A stretch of 64,000 nucleotides of DNA. Source: Scatosoma sp048465415 (lineage in GTDB: Bacteria > Bacillota > Clostridia > Christensenellales > Borkfalkiaceae). The notes under the pieces are model-generated. The model saw only the letters and a program-made list of their open reading frames with translations. It did no database searches and was not told where the DNA came from. Positions 41,415-49,858 of this stretch are shown here, in pieces (positions within the stretch are counted from its first letter, which is position 1; every line of letters starts with the position of its first letter). The stretch spans positions 62,001 to 126,000 of the forward strand of contig DBFWLO010000019.1 in the NCBI GenBank assembly GCA_048465415.1. Direction: 5' to 3'. A program made the position numbers and the translations under genes.

Positions 41415-43136
41415 TTAATTTTTTGCTTTTTCGAGCAGCTCGTTCACCGCCCCCTGCAAAGAGACGAGTTCTTCGTTCGCCGTCGCCTCGTCCGCCGCGC
41501 GCAGCGAATAATAAATTTTCAGCTTCGGCTCCGTGCCCGACGGCCGCACGCAGACGAAGGATCCGCCTTCCAGCTCGTAATATACGCAGTTGCAGACGGG
41601 GATATCCATTTCCTCCGTTTCGCCCGTGAGATAGGATATCCGCTTCGCGGTGCTGTAATCGCGGACCGCCTCCACTTTATGCTTGCCGAAAGCCGACACT
41701 TTGATCGTCTTCAAAGCGTCCACGACGGCGTTCATCTCCTTCATGGCGTTGAGTCCGGAATACTGCACGGAAACGTTCTTGTCGAGCACATAGCCGTATT
41801 TCGCATAGATCTCTTGCAGCCGCCGATAGAGGGTCTTGCCCACGTAGGTATAGTAACAAACCATCTCCGCGCAGAGCATGGAAGCGACGACGGCGTCCTT
41901 ATCCCGCGCGTGCGTGCCGCGGAGATACCCGCAGGATTCCTCGAAGCCGAACACGTAGACGTACTTGCCGTCCTTCTCCCACTGCTTGATCTTTTCGCCG
42001 ATGAACTTGAACCCGACGGGCGTCTCGAACAGCGTGACGCCGAAATCGTCGCAGATCGCCTTCGCCATGCCGGTGGTCACGAAGGATTTGACGACGGCGG
42101 CATTCGCGGGCATAGCGTTCTCCTCTTCGAGCCGCGTGAGGATATAATCGAGCAGAAGAATCCCCACCTGATTGCCGGAGAGGGCGACGAACTCGCCTTG
42201 GTTGTTCTTGACCGCCACGCCCAGCCGGTCGGAATCGGGATCGGTGCCGAACACCACGTCGGCGTGAATTTTATCGGCGAGCGCGATCCCCATCGCAAGC
42301 GTCTCTTTGAACTCGGGATTGGGCACCTTGACGGTGGAAAATTCCGTATCCTTCGTCGTCTGCTCTTCCACCACCGTGACGTTGATGCCGAGCTTTTTGA
42401 GGATCGTCGTCACGGGCACATAGCCGCTGCCGTGCACGGGCGTATAGACGAGTTTGAGGTTGGCGCCGCACTTTTTGACGGCTTCCGGCGAGAGCCGGAG
42501 CCTGGATAACTCCTCGATATAGTCCTCGTCCAGCTTCCGGGGCACGGGCACGATCAAAGGACTGTTTTCGTCGCCGCTCACCGACAGATAATCGTCGATC
42601 TTACCGATATATTCCACGACGCGGCCGGTCTCTTCGGGCGACATCTGCGCGCCGTCGGCGCCGTACACCTTGTAGCCGTTGTATTCTTTGGGATTGTGGC
42701 TCGCGGTGATCATGATCCCCGCCACGGTATGGAGATAGCGCACCGCGTAGGAAAGCATGGGCACGGGGTGCACGTCGTCGAATAAATAGGCCTTGATACC
42801 GTTTTTGGCGAGCACGCCCGCGGCGGCTCTCGCAAATTCCTCGGATTTTCGCCGCGTGTCGTAGGAGATCACGACTCCCCGCTTTGCGGCGTCCCCGCCG
42901 AGTTCTTTGATAAATCCGGCGAGCCCCTGCGTCGCGCGCATGACCGTGTAGACGTTCATCATATTCATGCCGTAACCGATGATGCCGCGCATGCCCGCGG
43001 TCCCGAATTCCAGTTCTCCGCCGAACCGATATTCCTGGGCTTTCTCGTCGGAAGCGATCGCTTCCAGCTCTTTCTTTCCTTCCTCCGAAAGCCTGGCGTC
43101 CGAAAGCCAGTTCCGGTAATTTTTCCGATAATCCAT
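41415..43136 (-). CDS. Phosphoglucomutase/phosphomannomutase (alpha-D-phosphohexomutase)
   Basis: 573 residues. 'GIMITASHNPKEYNGYKVYG' carries the phosphoserine, 'VFGTDPDSDRLGVAV' the magnesium loop, 'GFEESCGYLRGTHARDKDAV' the sugar-binding loop and 'RPSGTEPKLKIYYS' the phosphate-binding C-terminal domain. The length and the 'GFEES' loop fit the PgcA-type phosphoglucomutase of Gram-positive bacteria, which makes glucose-1-phosphate for cell-envelope precursors. Substrate preference between glucose and mannose is not certain. Confidence 0.92.
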   Translation of the reverse strand: MDYRKNYRNWLSDARLSEEGKKELEAIASDEKAQEYRFGGELEFGTAGMRGIIGYGMNMMNVYTVMRATQGLAGFIKELGGDAAKRGVVISYDTRRKSEEFARAAAGVLAKNGIKAYLFDDVHPVPMLSYAVRYLHTVAGIMITASHNPKEYNGYKVYGADGAQMSPEETGRVVEYIGKIDDYLSVSGDENSPLIVPVPRKLDEDYIEELSRLRLSPEAVKKCGANLKLVYTPVHGSGYVPVTTILKKLGINVTVVEEQTTKDTEFSTVKVPNPEFKETLAMGIALADKIHADVVFGTDPDSDRLGVAVKNNQGEFVALSGNQVGILLLDYILTRLEEENAMPANAAVVKSFVTTGMAKAICDDFGVTLFETPVGFKFIGEKIKQWEKDGKYVYVFGFEESCGYLRGTHARDKDAVVASMLCAEMVCYYTYVGKTLYRRLQEIYAKYGYVLDKNVSVQYSGLNAMKEMNAVVDALKTIKVSAFGKHKVEAVRDYSTAKRISYLTGETEEMDIPVCNCVYYELEGGSFVCVRPSGTEPKLKIYYSLRAADEATANEELVSLQGAVNELLEKAKN

Positions 43137-43245
43137 ATTGTTTCCTCACATAAACTGATTTTTAGAGCTTTTTGCCGCCTGCCGCCGAAACGCCGACCTT
43201 ACCATTATATTCTTCCGCCCGAAAATCTATTCTTTCCGAAAGGAA

Positions 43246-44481
43246 TCAGGACTTATTTTCTCCGCCGCTTTCTTCTTCGCCAGCTGCCGTTCTGTTCCTT
43301 TCCTGCGCCGCCTCTTCCTTGGCGGACGACTCCCCGGCTTCCGCCGCTTGCGTCGCCGCTGTTTCCGTGCGCTCGGGAATATTTTGAAGCCTCGTCTCCG
43401 CGGACTCCACTTTTTCTCTGAGTTCCTCCACCATCGCTTTGGCTGTTTCGAGGTTCCATACCACGGTGTTCTCCGCCGTTTCCCCGCCGTTTTCTTCGCG
43501 GCTGGGTTGGGCGAAATCCTCGGGATCTTCCACCGTTTCGAAGAAACGCTCGCTGTCGCCGCGGTCGCGGTTGGTGGCGATCTTGTCGTAGGTGATGAAA
43601 TATTTCTTTCCCTTCACCGTGTAGTAGTTGACGAACTGCTGACAAATGAAGAGGAAATAAGACGCGGGCACCGTTAACAGCAGCGAGCTTCCGAAAGTGC
43701 AGAGCGCGCCGACGACGTTGACGATGACGACGACGTAGACGGTCGCGACGTAGGTGGAAAACATTTTCTTCCATTGCTTGCGTTCCACTTTGTCTCCCAT
43801 CTTCATCGCCTTGCCAACGGACAGATTGTCCGAAGCCATCGCCGGCAGCCACATGGAGGTGAAGGTCAGCTTCAAAGCCTGGCAGACCACGATCAGCGTC
43901 ATGGATAAAAAGAGGGAGGCTAAAACGTTGAGGAAGGACAAAAGATAGAAAAAGAGAAAATAGCAGAGCGCGATCACGCACAGATCGATTAGAAAGACGA
44001 TCGGCACATAGACGACGCTGTAAACGCTCGCTTTGCCGAGATTTTTGATGTAAGCGGCGGAGAAGGGCGTTTCCGCATAGATGGACATTCTGTCGTCGAG
44101 GATACTGCCGATAGAGAAATAGCAAAGGGTATCGAGAATGCGTTCGATGAGATAGATGAGCACGCCGCCCACCACCGACCAGACGATCTGCGACATTTTG
44201 GAATCGAGAAGTTTCCAAAGCCCGAGCAGCGTCTGCTGGAAATGTTCCTGGAATCCGGCGAGAAATTCGTTTTGGCCGCTGACGAGCGCCTGCACGAACT
44301 CTTTGATGTCGATAAAGACCGCTTCCATCTCGATGCTGTGTAAAATATCCCAGAGATTGGGCAGCAGCAGCGCGCAGGAAAGCGCGATGCCCACCACGGC
44401 GATCGCCATTTTATAAAACAGTATTTTGTAGACGTTTTTGAAATTTTCTATGAGCAGTCGCACACTGTTGCGAAATCGCAT
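43246..44481 (-). CDS. Polytopic membrane protein with acidic cytoplasmic tail
   Basis: 411 residues. About six membrane spans lie in the first ~300 residues (for example near 22-45, 102-122, 152-195, 250-290). A hydrophilic tail of ~115 residues follows, with a short coiled-coil stretch ('ETAKAMVEELREKVESAETR') and a Glu/Ala-rich end. It lies 66 nt downstream of another membrane protein gene (44548-45384) with similar layout, including an 'xWxPAMAS...LSVGKAMKMG' segment that parallels 'LWLPCLQI...FEALRYS' there, so the two may be paralogues acting together. I do not recognise a function. Confidence 0.75.
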   Translation of the reverse strand: MRFRNSVRLLIENFKNVYKILFYKMAIAVVGIALSCALLLPNLWDILHSIEMEAVFIDIKEFVQALVSGQNEFLAGFQEHFQQTLLGLWKLLDSKMSQIVWSVVGGVLIYLIERILDTLCYFSIGSILDDRMSIYAETPFSAAYIKNLGKASVYSVVYVPIVFLIDLCVIALCYFLFFYLLSFLNVLASLFLSMTLIVVCQALKLTFTSMWLPAMASDNLSVGKAMKMGDKVERKQWKKMFSTYVATVYVVVIVNVVGALCTFGSSLLLTVPASYFLFICQQFVNYYTVKGKKYFITYDKIATNRDRGDSERFFETVEDPEDFAQPSREENGGETAENTVVWNLETAKAMVEELREKVESAETRLQNIPERTETAATQAAEAGESSAKEEAAQERNRTAAGEEESGGENKS

Positions 44482-44547
44482 ATTCTTATCTCCTTAAAAC
44501 CGGTTTCTCTATTCGGGCGTTCCCGGGGCGGATATTCGGCCTCCGCC

Positions 44548-45384
44548 TCAGAAATGATAATACTTTTTCAAATCCGCCCGTTCGAGCTGGGCTCTGTCGA
44601 AATAGATGACCTGCATGCGCACGCAGAACATGAGCGTCATCAAGGCGTATAGGAGCGCGGCGACGGCGAACGAGGCGATTCTTCCGGGCACGAACAACAC
44701 GCATACCCCCAAAAGCACCTCCGAAAGCGTGACGCTGATCCACTGCCCGAGCACGATCTTTCCCTTGACGGACGCCACCAGCTGATAGGAATAGCGCAGC
44801 GCTTCGAAGGCCCGAAAGCCGGTGATTTGCAGACAGGGCAGCCAGAGATAGAAGATGGAAACGAGATATAAAAGCAAGCAATGCATGCCGATAAAGACGA
44901 AGGCCGATAAAATATACGTGGCGACCTTAGCCCCCGTCGTATCTCCTGTCAAAGTGGTGAGAAAGAGAAGCGCGGATGTCACGAGCGCCCATACTTCGTA
45001 GATCGCCACATATAAAAGACAGATCCCCGCCGTGGAAACGAGATTGTCGTTGAGTTTGGAAAATACTCCGCTCATCGTCCTTTTGCCGATGCGCATGTGC
45101 TTTTCGATCAGGGCGAAGAGCAGCGACATACATAAGATCATCATCACCACGCCGGCGAGCCCGGCAAAGAACGCGCCCCAGGAGCGGAAATTGAAAATGG
45201 ATACGGCGTGGAAGATCTCCGGAAAAGACGCGCCGGGACTGCGCGCGAAATAATTCGTCAGGATATCCTGTATCGCGCTCTTGTCCAGCGACAGCGACAA
45301 AAGCACCGCAGGCAGCACCGCGAACGGAAATATGTATAAGAAATTTTTGAGAATATATTTAAAAGACTGAATCGTATATTTCAT
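44548..45384 (-). CDS. Polytopic membrane protein, six predicted spans
   Basis: 278 residues, about six membrane spans (near 15-30, 72-92, 115-140, 152-175, 205-225, 230-250). 'MKYTIQSFKYILKNFLYIFP' at the start resembles the N-terminus of the downstream protein ('LLIENFKNVYKILFY'). It has its own promoter (45406-45434). No motif points to an activity. Confidence 0.75.
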   Translation of the reverse strand: MKYTIQSFKYILKNFLYIFPFAVLPAVLLSLSLDKSAIQDILTNYFARSPGASFPEIFHAVSIFNFRSWGAFFAGLAGVVMMILCMSLLFALIEKHMRIGKRTMSGVFSKLNDNLVSTAGICLLYVAIYEVWALVTSALLFLTTLTGDTTGAKVATYILSAFVFIGMHCLLLYLVSIFYLWLPCLQITGFRAFEALRYSYQLVASVKGKIVLGQWISVTLSEVLLGVCVLFVPGRIASFAVAALLYALMTLMFCVRMQVIYFDRAQLERADLKKYYHF

Positions 45385-45405
45385 AGTGCCGTTTCCTTTT
45401 TTCCT

Positions 45406-45434
45406 ATTATACTACAAAAACTCATTCCTGTAAA
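45406..45434 (-). promoter_or_regulatory. Promoter of the membrane-protein pair
   Basis: Minus strand: TTTACA (45429-45434), 17-nt spacer, TATAAT (45406-45411). It lies directly after the last gene of the phage-like module. Confidence 0.75.
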
Positions 45435-45533
45435 GTATTTTCGGCGAAAAAGCGGCAAGAAGCCTTTTGAAACTTCTTCCGCTCTCTGCGTTTTTTCATC
45501 TTCCGTCCTTATCTGCGCCCCGCATTTTATCCC

Positions 45534-46010
45534 CTATGCTTCCGCCTGCGCCGCATAAAGCTCGTAGAGGGGCGCGTAATATTCCCCGAGGTAATTCACG
45601 GCGGCCTTGTCGGCGCGGAAGGCGTCGAATTTTTCCCGCGGCGAGGAATAGGCGGAATTGTAATATTCCCGCACGGCGTCGAGCCGCTGTTCGTACGTGA
45701 GCGAGTAATCGAGCGGATAGGGCGCGGTGCCGGCGGTTTTAGAGGCGAAGCGCAGATAAAAGAGCAGCCCGTCGCGCAGGTTTTCCAATTCCTGATTATA
45801 GCTTTCGTCCAGCGCCGTACATATTTTTTCCCAAATTCCCGATCGGAATACCCCCGCTTTCAAAAGTTTGAATTTTTCCTTTCGTTTTTCCTCTTTCAGT
45901 CGCTCGGTGAGCCGGTTCTTTTTCAGCTGTACGCTCTCTATTTCCAGGATCTGCTCCTCGGTCAAAGCGGCGAATTGTTCGTCCGTATAGGAAATAATAT
46001 CGATCGTCAT
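45534..46010 (-). CDS. Phage-module coiled-coil protein (last gene of head cluster)
   Basis: 158 residues. The ATG at 46010 overlaps the stop of the tail-hub gene in an ATGA and is preceded by GGAGAAGCAG, so it is translationally coupled. It is mostly helical and charged ('EEQILEIESVQLKKNRLTER', 'EEKRKEKFKLL'), then has aromatic-rich helices at the C-terminus. In P22-type phages the gene after the hub encodes the tail needle, also a coiled coil. That analogy is by position and helix content only; no homology is claimed. Confidence 0.65.
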   Translation of the reverse strand: MTIDIISYTDEQFAALTEEQILEIESVQLKKNRLTERLKEEKRKEKFKLLKAGVFRSGIWEKICTALDESYNQELENLRDGLLFYLRFASKTAGTAPYPLDYSLTYEQRLDAVREYYNSAYSSPREKFDAFRADKAAVNYLGEYYAPLYELYAAQAEA

Positions 46011-47398
46011 CTGCTTCTCCTTTGCGCGGGGAGGGCGTATTCGGCCTCTAAGCCCCACACCTGACAATTTTTTTCGAGCCGCAGCCGAAGATCGAACGCG
46101 CTTCCCCGCAAGAGCGGCCGCACCTCGGTCCGGCCGCGCGCGAACGTGACCGGAAACCGCCTAATTTCCGTTTCGCTCTCGATTTCCAGAACACAGCTTC
46201 CCCGTCCTTGCAGAACGAATTTTCTCAACAGCTTGCGCCCGCTCTCGCCGAAATCGAGCCCAGCCGCCTCGAAGAGATAGATTTCCCCGTCGGGCAAAGC
46301 TCCCTCCGCGGCCGTCTCTTTGAGTTTTCCGTCCGAGAACCACAGCGTCCCGCGCTCCGTCTGGGAAAGCGCGGCCGCGCCCGTGAAAGAAAAATACCCG
46401 CTTTTGGACGCCTCGTCCCATACGAGCAGTTTCATGCCGCCCTCGCGGGCGGGATAACGGAGAAAATACTTACCGCCGAAGGCGCCGTGTTCGCAGCCCT
46501 GCCCCCCGATCATCGGCTCAATCGGCAGATTTCCGCCGGTTTTCGCCGCGCTTTCGCCGTCGAAGGAATAGAGTCCGTCCTCGGCGAGAAAGAAGATCTT
46601 TTTGCCGCAGACGCCGATCGATCCGGGATAAATCTTCCCCCCGCCGTAGGCGACGCGCCCGGCGGAAAAATCCCTCGCCGCTCCCCGGGCGTTCAGCCGC
46701 ACGATCCCTTTCTTTTGAAAGACGTAGAGTTCCTCTTCCAGCGCTTCCAGCCCGACGATCTCCCCTTCCGCCGCGGGAAAAGCGACGTGACCGCCCTCGT
46801 CCGCGCCGTCCGTCCAGTCCCCGGGCGCGAGCGGCGCGCAGTAACGCACGGTAAAGGGCGCCTCGGCGAAAAACAGCCGCTCGTGAAAGACTTTGACGAA
46901 CGGGCTCGCCTTGCCCGCGTACAGGGTTTTGAATTTTTCCGTTTTGTCGTAGGAAAACACCCCGTCCTCGCCGCAAAAGATCAGTTTTGCCCGCTCGTTT
47001 TCGTCGTAGAATACGGCCGTCGCCGGCAGATGGCCGAAGAACTTGCCCGCCGAGACGAATCCCCGCACGCTCTCGTTGCCGATATACGCCATACCGAGCC
47101 CGGAAACGAGCATCACCGCTTCCCCGTACGCGCCGTCCCCTTCCGTATAGGGCAGGACGGCGAAGCGCGCGGGCGGGTCTTCGACGGGGTTGGGCACCGC
47201 GAGAAGGATCCCCGTATCCGTTTTGTAATCGGCGAGCCCCAGCGTTGCGGGGAGAAGCCGCCCGTCCGAAAACTCGCAGTTTTGTCCGCCCGTGGCGGCC
47301 AGGACGCCCGCGCCGCCGCTTCCTTGCGCCGCGAAGCGGGTATACCGCGCCTTCTTCACCGCCGTTTTCGCGGCGGTAAATTCTTTTCCGTAAAACAT
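46007..47398 (-). CDS. Propeller-like phage tail-hub / DNA-stabilisation candidate
   Basis: 463 residues. The start at 47398 shares a base with the stop of the preceding gene (TGATG); an upstream in-frame extension would run inside that gene. The body consists of repeated short beta motifs such as 'LIFCGEDGVFSYDKTEKFK', 'KIFFLAEDGLYSFDGESA' and 'ELYVFQKKGIVRLNARG', which suggests a beta-propeller. P22 gp10, the tail hub that plugs the portal, has a similar length and follows gp4, as here. Assignment is by fold impression and gene order. Confidence 0.7.
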   Translation of the reverse strand: MFYGKEFTAAKTAVKKARYTRFAAQGSGGAGVLAATGGQNCEFSDGRLLPATLGLADYKTDTGILLAVPNPVEDPPARFAVLPYTEGDGAYGEAVMLVSGLGMAYIGNESVRGFVSAGKFFGHLPATAVFYDENERAKLIFCGEDGVFSYDKTEKFKTLYAGKASPFVKVFHERLFFAEAPFTVRYCAPLAPGDWTDGADEGGHVAFPAAEGEIVGLEALEEELYVFQKKGIVRLNARGAARDFSAGRVAYGGGKIYPGSIGVCGKKIFFLAEDGLYSFDGESAAKTGGNLPIEPMIGGQGCEHGAFGGKYFLRYPAREGGMKLLVWDEASKSGYFSFTGAAALSQTERGTLWFSDGKLKETAAEGALPDGEIYLFEAAGLDFGESGRKLLRKFVLQGRGSCVLEIESETEIRRFPVTFARGRTEVRPLLRGSAFDLRLRLEKNCQVWGLEAEYALPAQRRSR

Positions 47399-47949
47399 CA
47401 CGCCCACCTTCTCGAACGCATGACTTTGGAAGTCCGATTGCGGTAAGCGGCGGTCAGCGCGTCCTTGTATTTTTTGTCCCAGACCGCCGCCTCTTCGTAT
47501 AAGCCCGCCGCGAGACAGTATTCCGCGGCGATGCCGTACGCGAACAGTCTCGGCGACGCCTGCAGGACGAAATCGGAATTTTCCTCCGCCGTCTTTTCCG
47601 CCGGCGTGTAGGTGTAGACGATCTTCACCCTTCCCGGCTGAGTTTTGAGATACTGGGGAAACAGCTTGAAGGGCGCGGAATTTCCCCACATATCGGCGAC
47701 GCCGAGAACGCGCACGGCCGGCCGCGTGAGTTCGGAATAGGCGATGAACCCCGTCTCCGAATCCACTTCGTCCTCGCAGTATAAGGGCAGATAATCGAGC
47801 GCCACCTCGTTCTCCACAAGATTGAAACAGCGCAGCAGCACTTCCGTCTCCCGCTTTCCCGTTTCTCCCTTGCCGTCCAGATAGTCGCGCACCCGCTCCT
47901 CCACCCCGAGCTCCCCCGCCGCCAAAAGAATAGTCTCTTTCACTGTCAT
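47398..47949 (-). CDS. Head-tail adaptor-like phage protein
   Basis: 183 residues. The start at 47949 has a GGAGGAAAGATT site. It is mainly helical: 'TVKETILLAAGELGVEERVR', 'LLRCFNLVENEVALDYLPLY', then 'PRLFAYGIAAEYCLAAGLYEEAAVWDKKYK'. Proteins of this layout follow the capsid gene in short-tailed phages (P22 gp4 position) and form a ring under the portal. The identification is by position and size. It ends in a one-base overlap with the hub candidate. Confidence 0.65.
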   Translation of the reverse strand: MTVKETILLAAGELGVEERVRDYLDGKGETGKRETEVLLRCFNLVENEVALDYLPLYCEDEVDSETGFIAYSELTRPAVRVLGVADMWGNSAPFKLFPQYLKTQPGRVKIVYTYTPAEKTAEENSDFVLQASPRLFAYGIAAEYCLAAGLYEEAAVWDKKYKDALTAAYRNRTSKVMRSRRWA

Positions 47950-48034
47950 AATCTTTCCTCCTCTGTCTCCGCGGCTTGTTCGACCGCGGAGGCCGTTGTT
48001 CCCAGGCCGCGGGCGTTCCCGCGTCCTCGTTTTT

Positions 48035-49210
48035 TTAAATCTCGTCGATCCCCGTCAGCATTCCCTGCCCGCAGGGGCGGCTGCACACGAGTTCCGCGTA
48101 CTTGACCAGCGTCGCGGTATAGACGGGCTTGCCGGCGCTCTGTTTGAGTATCTTGCCGTCCTCGCTTTCCAGCCACTGCCAGTCGCAGAGCTGATGCAAA
48201 GCGAAATCCTCGGTATTGAGAAGATACATGGTGCCCGAGGGGCAGAATCTGTCGGCGACGACGGGAATACCGTTGAAGCTCAGCGCCTTGTAGCCGCCCT
48301 TCACTTCCATAGACGGCACAAAAGTCCGGTACTGCGTGTAGTAATCCGCCAAAGCCCGCTTGACGCCCCAGGAACAGACGATGAAGTCGATCTTGCTCCC
48401 CGAGCGTTCCTCGACGGTGTCGATGGCCGTTTGCAGGACGCTCTCGCCGAGCGTGCCGATCTCCTTTTTCACGTACGGTTTGAGCCAGGGGTGAGCGGCG
48501 CGGTTCACGCCGTAAAGGGTATCGGAATCGGAAAACAGCGCGCCGAGCCCGGTGATTTCGCAGCCGTAGGAATGTTGCAGGCAGACCGCCGTGCCCGCGG
48601 GCAGAATCGTGGAGTTGAGCGCCGTACCGTCCACCGCGACGGTTTGATTTTCGCGGTCCACGCTCGTCACCGTCCTGCCTTTGGCGGCGGCGATCAACGC
48701 CCCGCCCTCGGTATAGAAATCGACGATCATGCCTTCGGCGATCCCCTTGACGCTGTCCACGGTGATCTTATTATCGCCGCCGACGGCGGAGACGCTGCAA
48801 AGGGTGCCCGAACCGTCGCCGTAGAGCATTCTCCCGAAATTGAAAGACGCGCTTCGGATCAGGGACTGCATCTCGTCGTTGAGCAGATTGACGAACGCGC
48901 CCTCGTTGCTCGCGGAAGCGCGGATCGCCTTATCGGAAATTTCGATCGTGCCGTAGAGATTTTTGAGCGAGCTCACGAACTGTATATAATTGTTGCCGCC
49001 GGCGGCGGGCAGACTCCCCGTCTCGGTGCCGGCGCCGATTCCCCCGTTGACGCCGTAGCGGACGAGCTTTCTCACGTCCTTGCCCCAGACGTCCGCGGAG
49101 GTCTGCTTGATCTGCGCGAGCAGCGGATTGACGTTTAAGTTGAGCGCCTCGCTCACAGCGTCGAGATAAAAAGATTTCAATGCGTTGTCCGCAGTTTCCA
49201 TCGTAACCAT
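48035..49210 (-). CDS. Phage major capsid protein
   Basis: 391 residues. The start at 49210 follows TCTCC-complement GGAGAAAATAAATT. An N-terminal helix region, then 'LYGTIEISDKAIRASASNEG', 'RSASFNFGRMLYGDGSGTLC', a beta-rich insertion ('KGIAEGMIVDFYTEGGALIA'), 'CSWGVKRALADYYTQYRTFV' and 'LSFNGIPVVADRFCPSGTMY' form the pattern of HK97-fold coat proteins. It lies directly after a scaffold-like gene and before adaptor-like genes, the standard place for the coat gene. It looks full length and undamaged. Confidence 0.85.
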   Translation of the reverse strand: MVTMETADNALKSFYLDAVSEALNLNVNPLLAQIKQTSADVWGKDVRKLVRYGVNGGIGAGTETGSLPAAGGNNYIQFVSSLKNLYGTIEISDKAIRASASNEGAFVNLLNDEMQSLIRSASFNFGRMLYGDGSGTLCSVSAVGGDNKITVDSVKGIAEGMIVDFYTEGGALIAAAKGRTVTSVDRENQTVAVDGTALNSTILPAGTAVCLQHSYGCEITGLGALFSDSDTLYGVNRAAHPWLKPYVKKEIGTLGESVLQTAIDTVEERSGSKIDFIVCSWGVKRALADYYTQYRTFVPSMEVKGGYKALSFNGIPVVADRFCPSGTMYLLNTEDFALHQLCDWQWLESEDGKILKQSAGKPVYTATLVKYAELVCSRPCGQGMLTGIDEI

Positions 49211-49240
49211 AAATTTATTTTCTCCTTTTTCGCTTTGTTT

Positions 49241-49843
49241 TTACGCCTGATTGTCCTTTTTGAAATAGCGGAGCGCCATAGTTCCCGCCTCGTCGATCGA
49301 TTTGGGCTTTGCGCAGGGCACGGCAAGCGTCCCGGTCCCCCCGCGCATCAAAGGCGCGTCCGCGCTTTTGAGCGACGAAAGATAATCGCCGATGATTTTC
49401 AGCCGCACTCGTTCCGAGTTCCCGGCCGCCCGGTACAGGGCTTCCTCGATTTCCTCCTCCGTCGCCGCGCGCGTTTCCGCCGCCCCCGCAGGTTCACCGG
49501 CGGAAATTACGGAAGGCGAAGCGGGTTCCCGCCCCTGTGTATACGAGTCGGGCTTCGGGGCAAGCGCCGCTTCCGCCGCGGCCGCTTCGGGCTTTTCCGC
49601 CTCGTCCGGCCGCGCGCCGGCGCTTTCCCCCGATTCTTTACGGGAATTTTCCGCTTTTCTTTCCAGCTCTTTGAGGCGCTGACTGCGACGGGTAAATTCC
49701 GCCTCCAAAGCGCCGTAAGCCTCCGCAAGGGCATCTGCGTCCTTAAATTTCTCCCAGACCGCCGAACCTCTCTTTCCTTCCGCCTCCGCGGTATGTCCCG
49801 TCCGGAATCCTTCCCGTCCGCCGATGTTCTCCTCTTTATTCAT
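49241..49843 (-). CDS. Phage scaffold-like protein
   Basis: 200 residues. The start at 49843 has AAGGAGGAAACAG, 15 nt after the portal stop. It has a helical 'DADALAEAYGALEAEFTRRS' followed by 'QRLKELERK', a pattern I recall from phage scaffold proteins, then a disordered Glu/Ala/Pro-rich middle. A C-terminal helical part ends with 'MALRYFKKDNQA'. Its composition and place between portal and coat genes support a scaffold that helps coat assembly. No protease motif is seen. Confidence 0.75.
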   Translation of the reverse strand: MNKEENIGGREGFRTGHTAEAEGKRGSAVWEKFKDADALAEAYGALEAEFTRRSQRLKELERKAENSRKESGESAGARPDEAEKPEAAAAEAALAPKPDSYTQGREPASPSVISAGEPAGAAETRAATEEEIEEALYRAAGNSERVRLKIIGDYLSSLKSADAPLMRGGTGTLAVPCAKPKSIDEAGTMALRYFKKDNQA

Positions 49844-49858
49844 TTTTCTGTTTCCTCC

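Noticed and set aside
45385..45533. Phage attachment site or direct repeat at the module's end
   Set aside because: I found no repeat shared with the 55 kb end; the region holds only the promoter of the next gene.
47399..47689. N-terminal extension of the tail-hub candidate
   Set aside because: It runs inside the adaptor-like gene and has shadow composition; the coupled start at 47398 is better.
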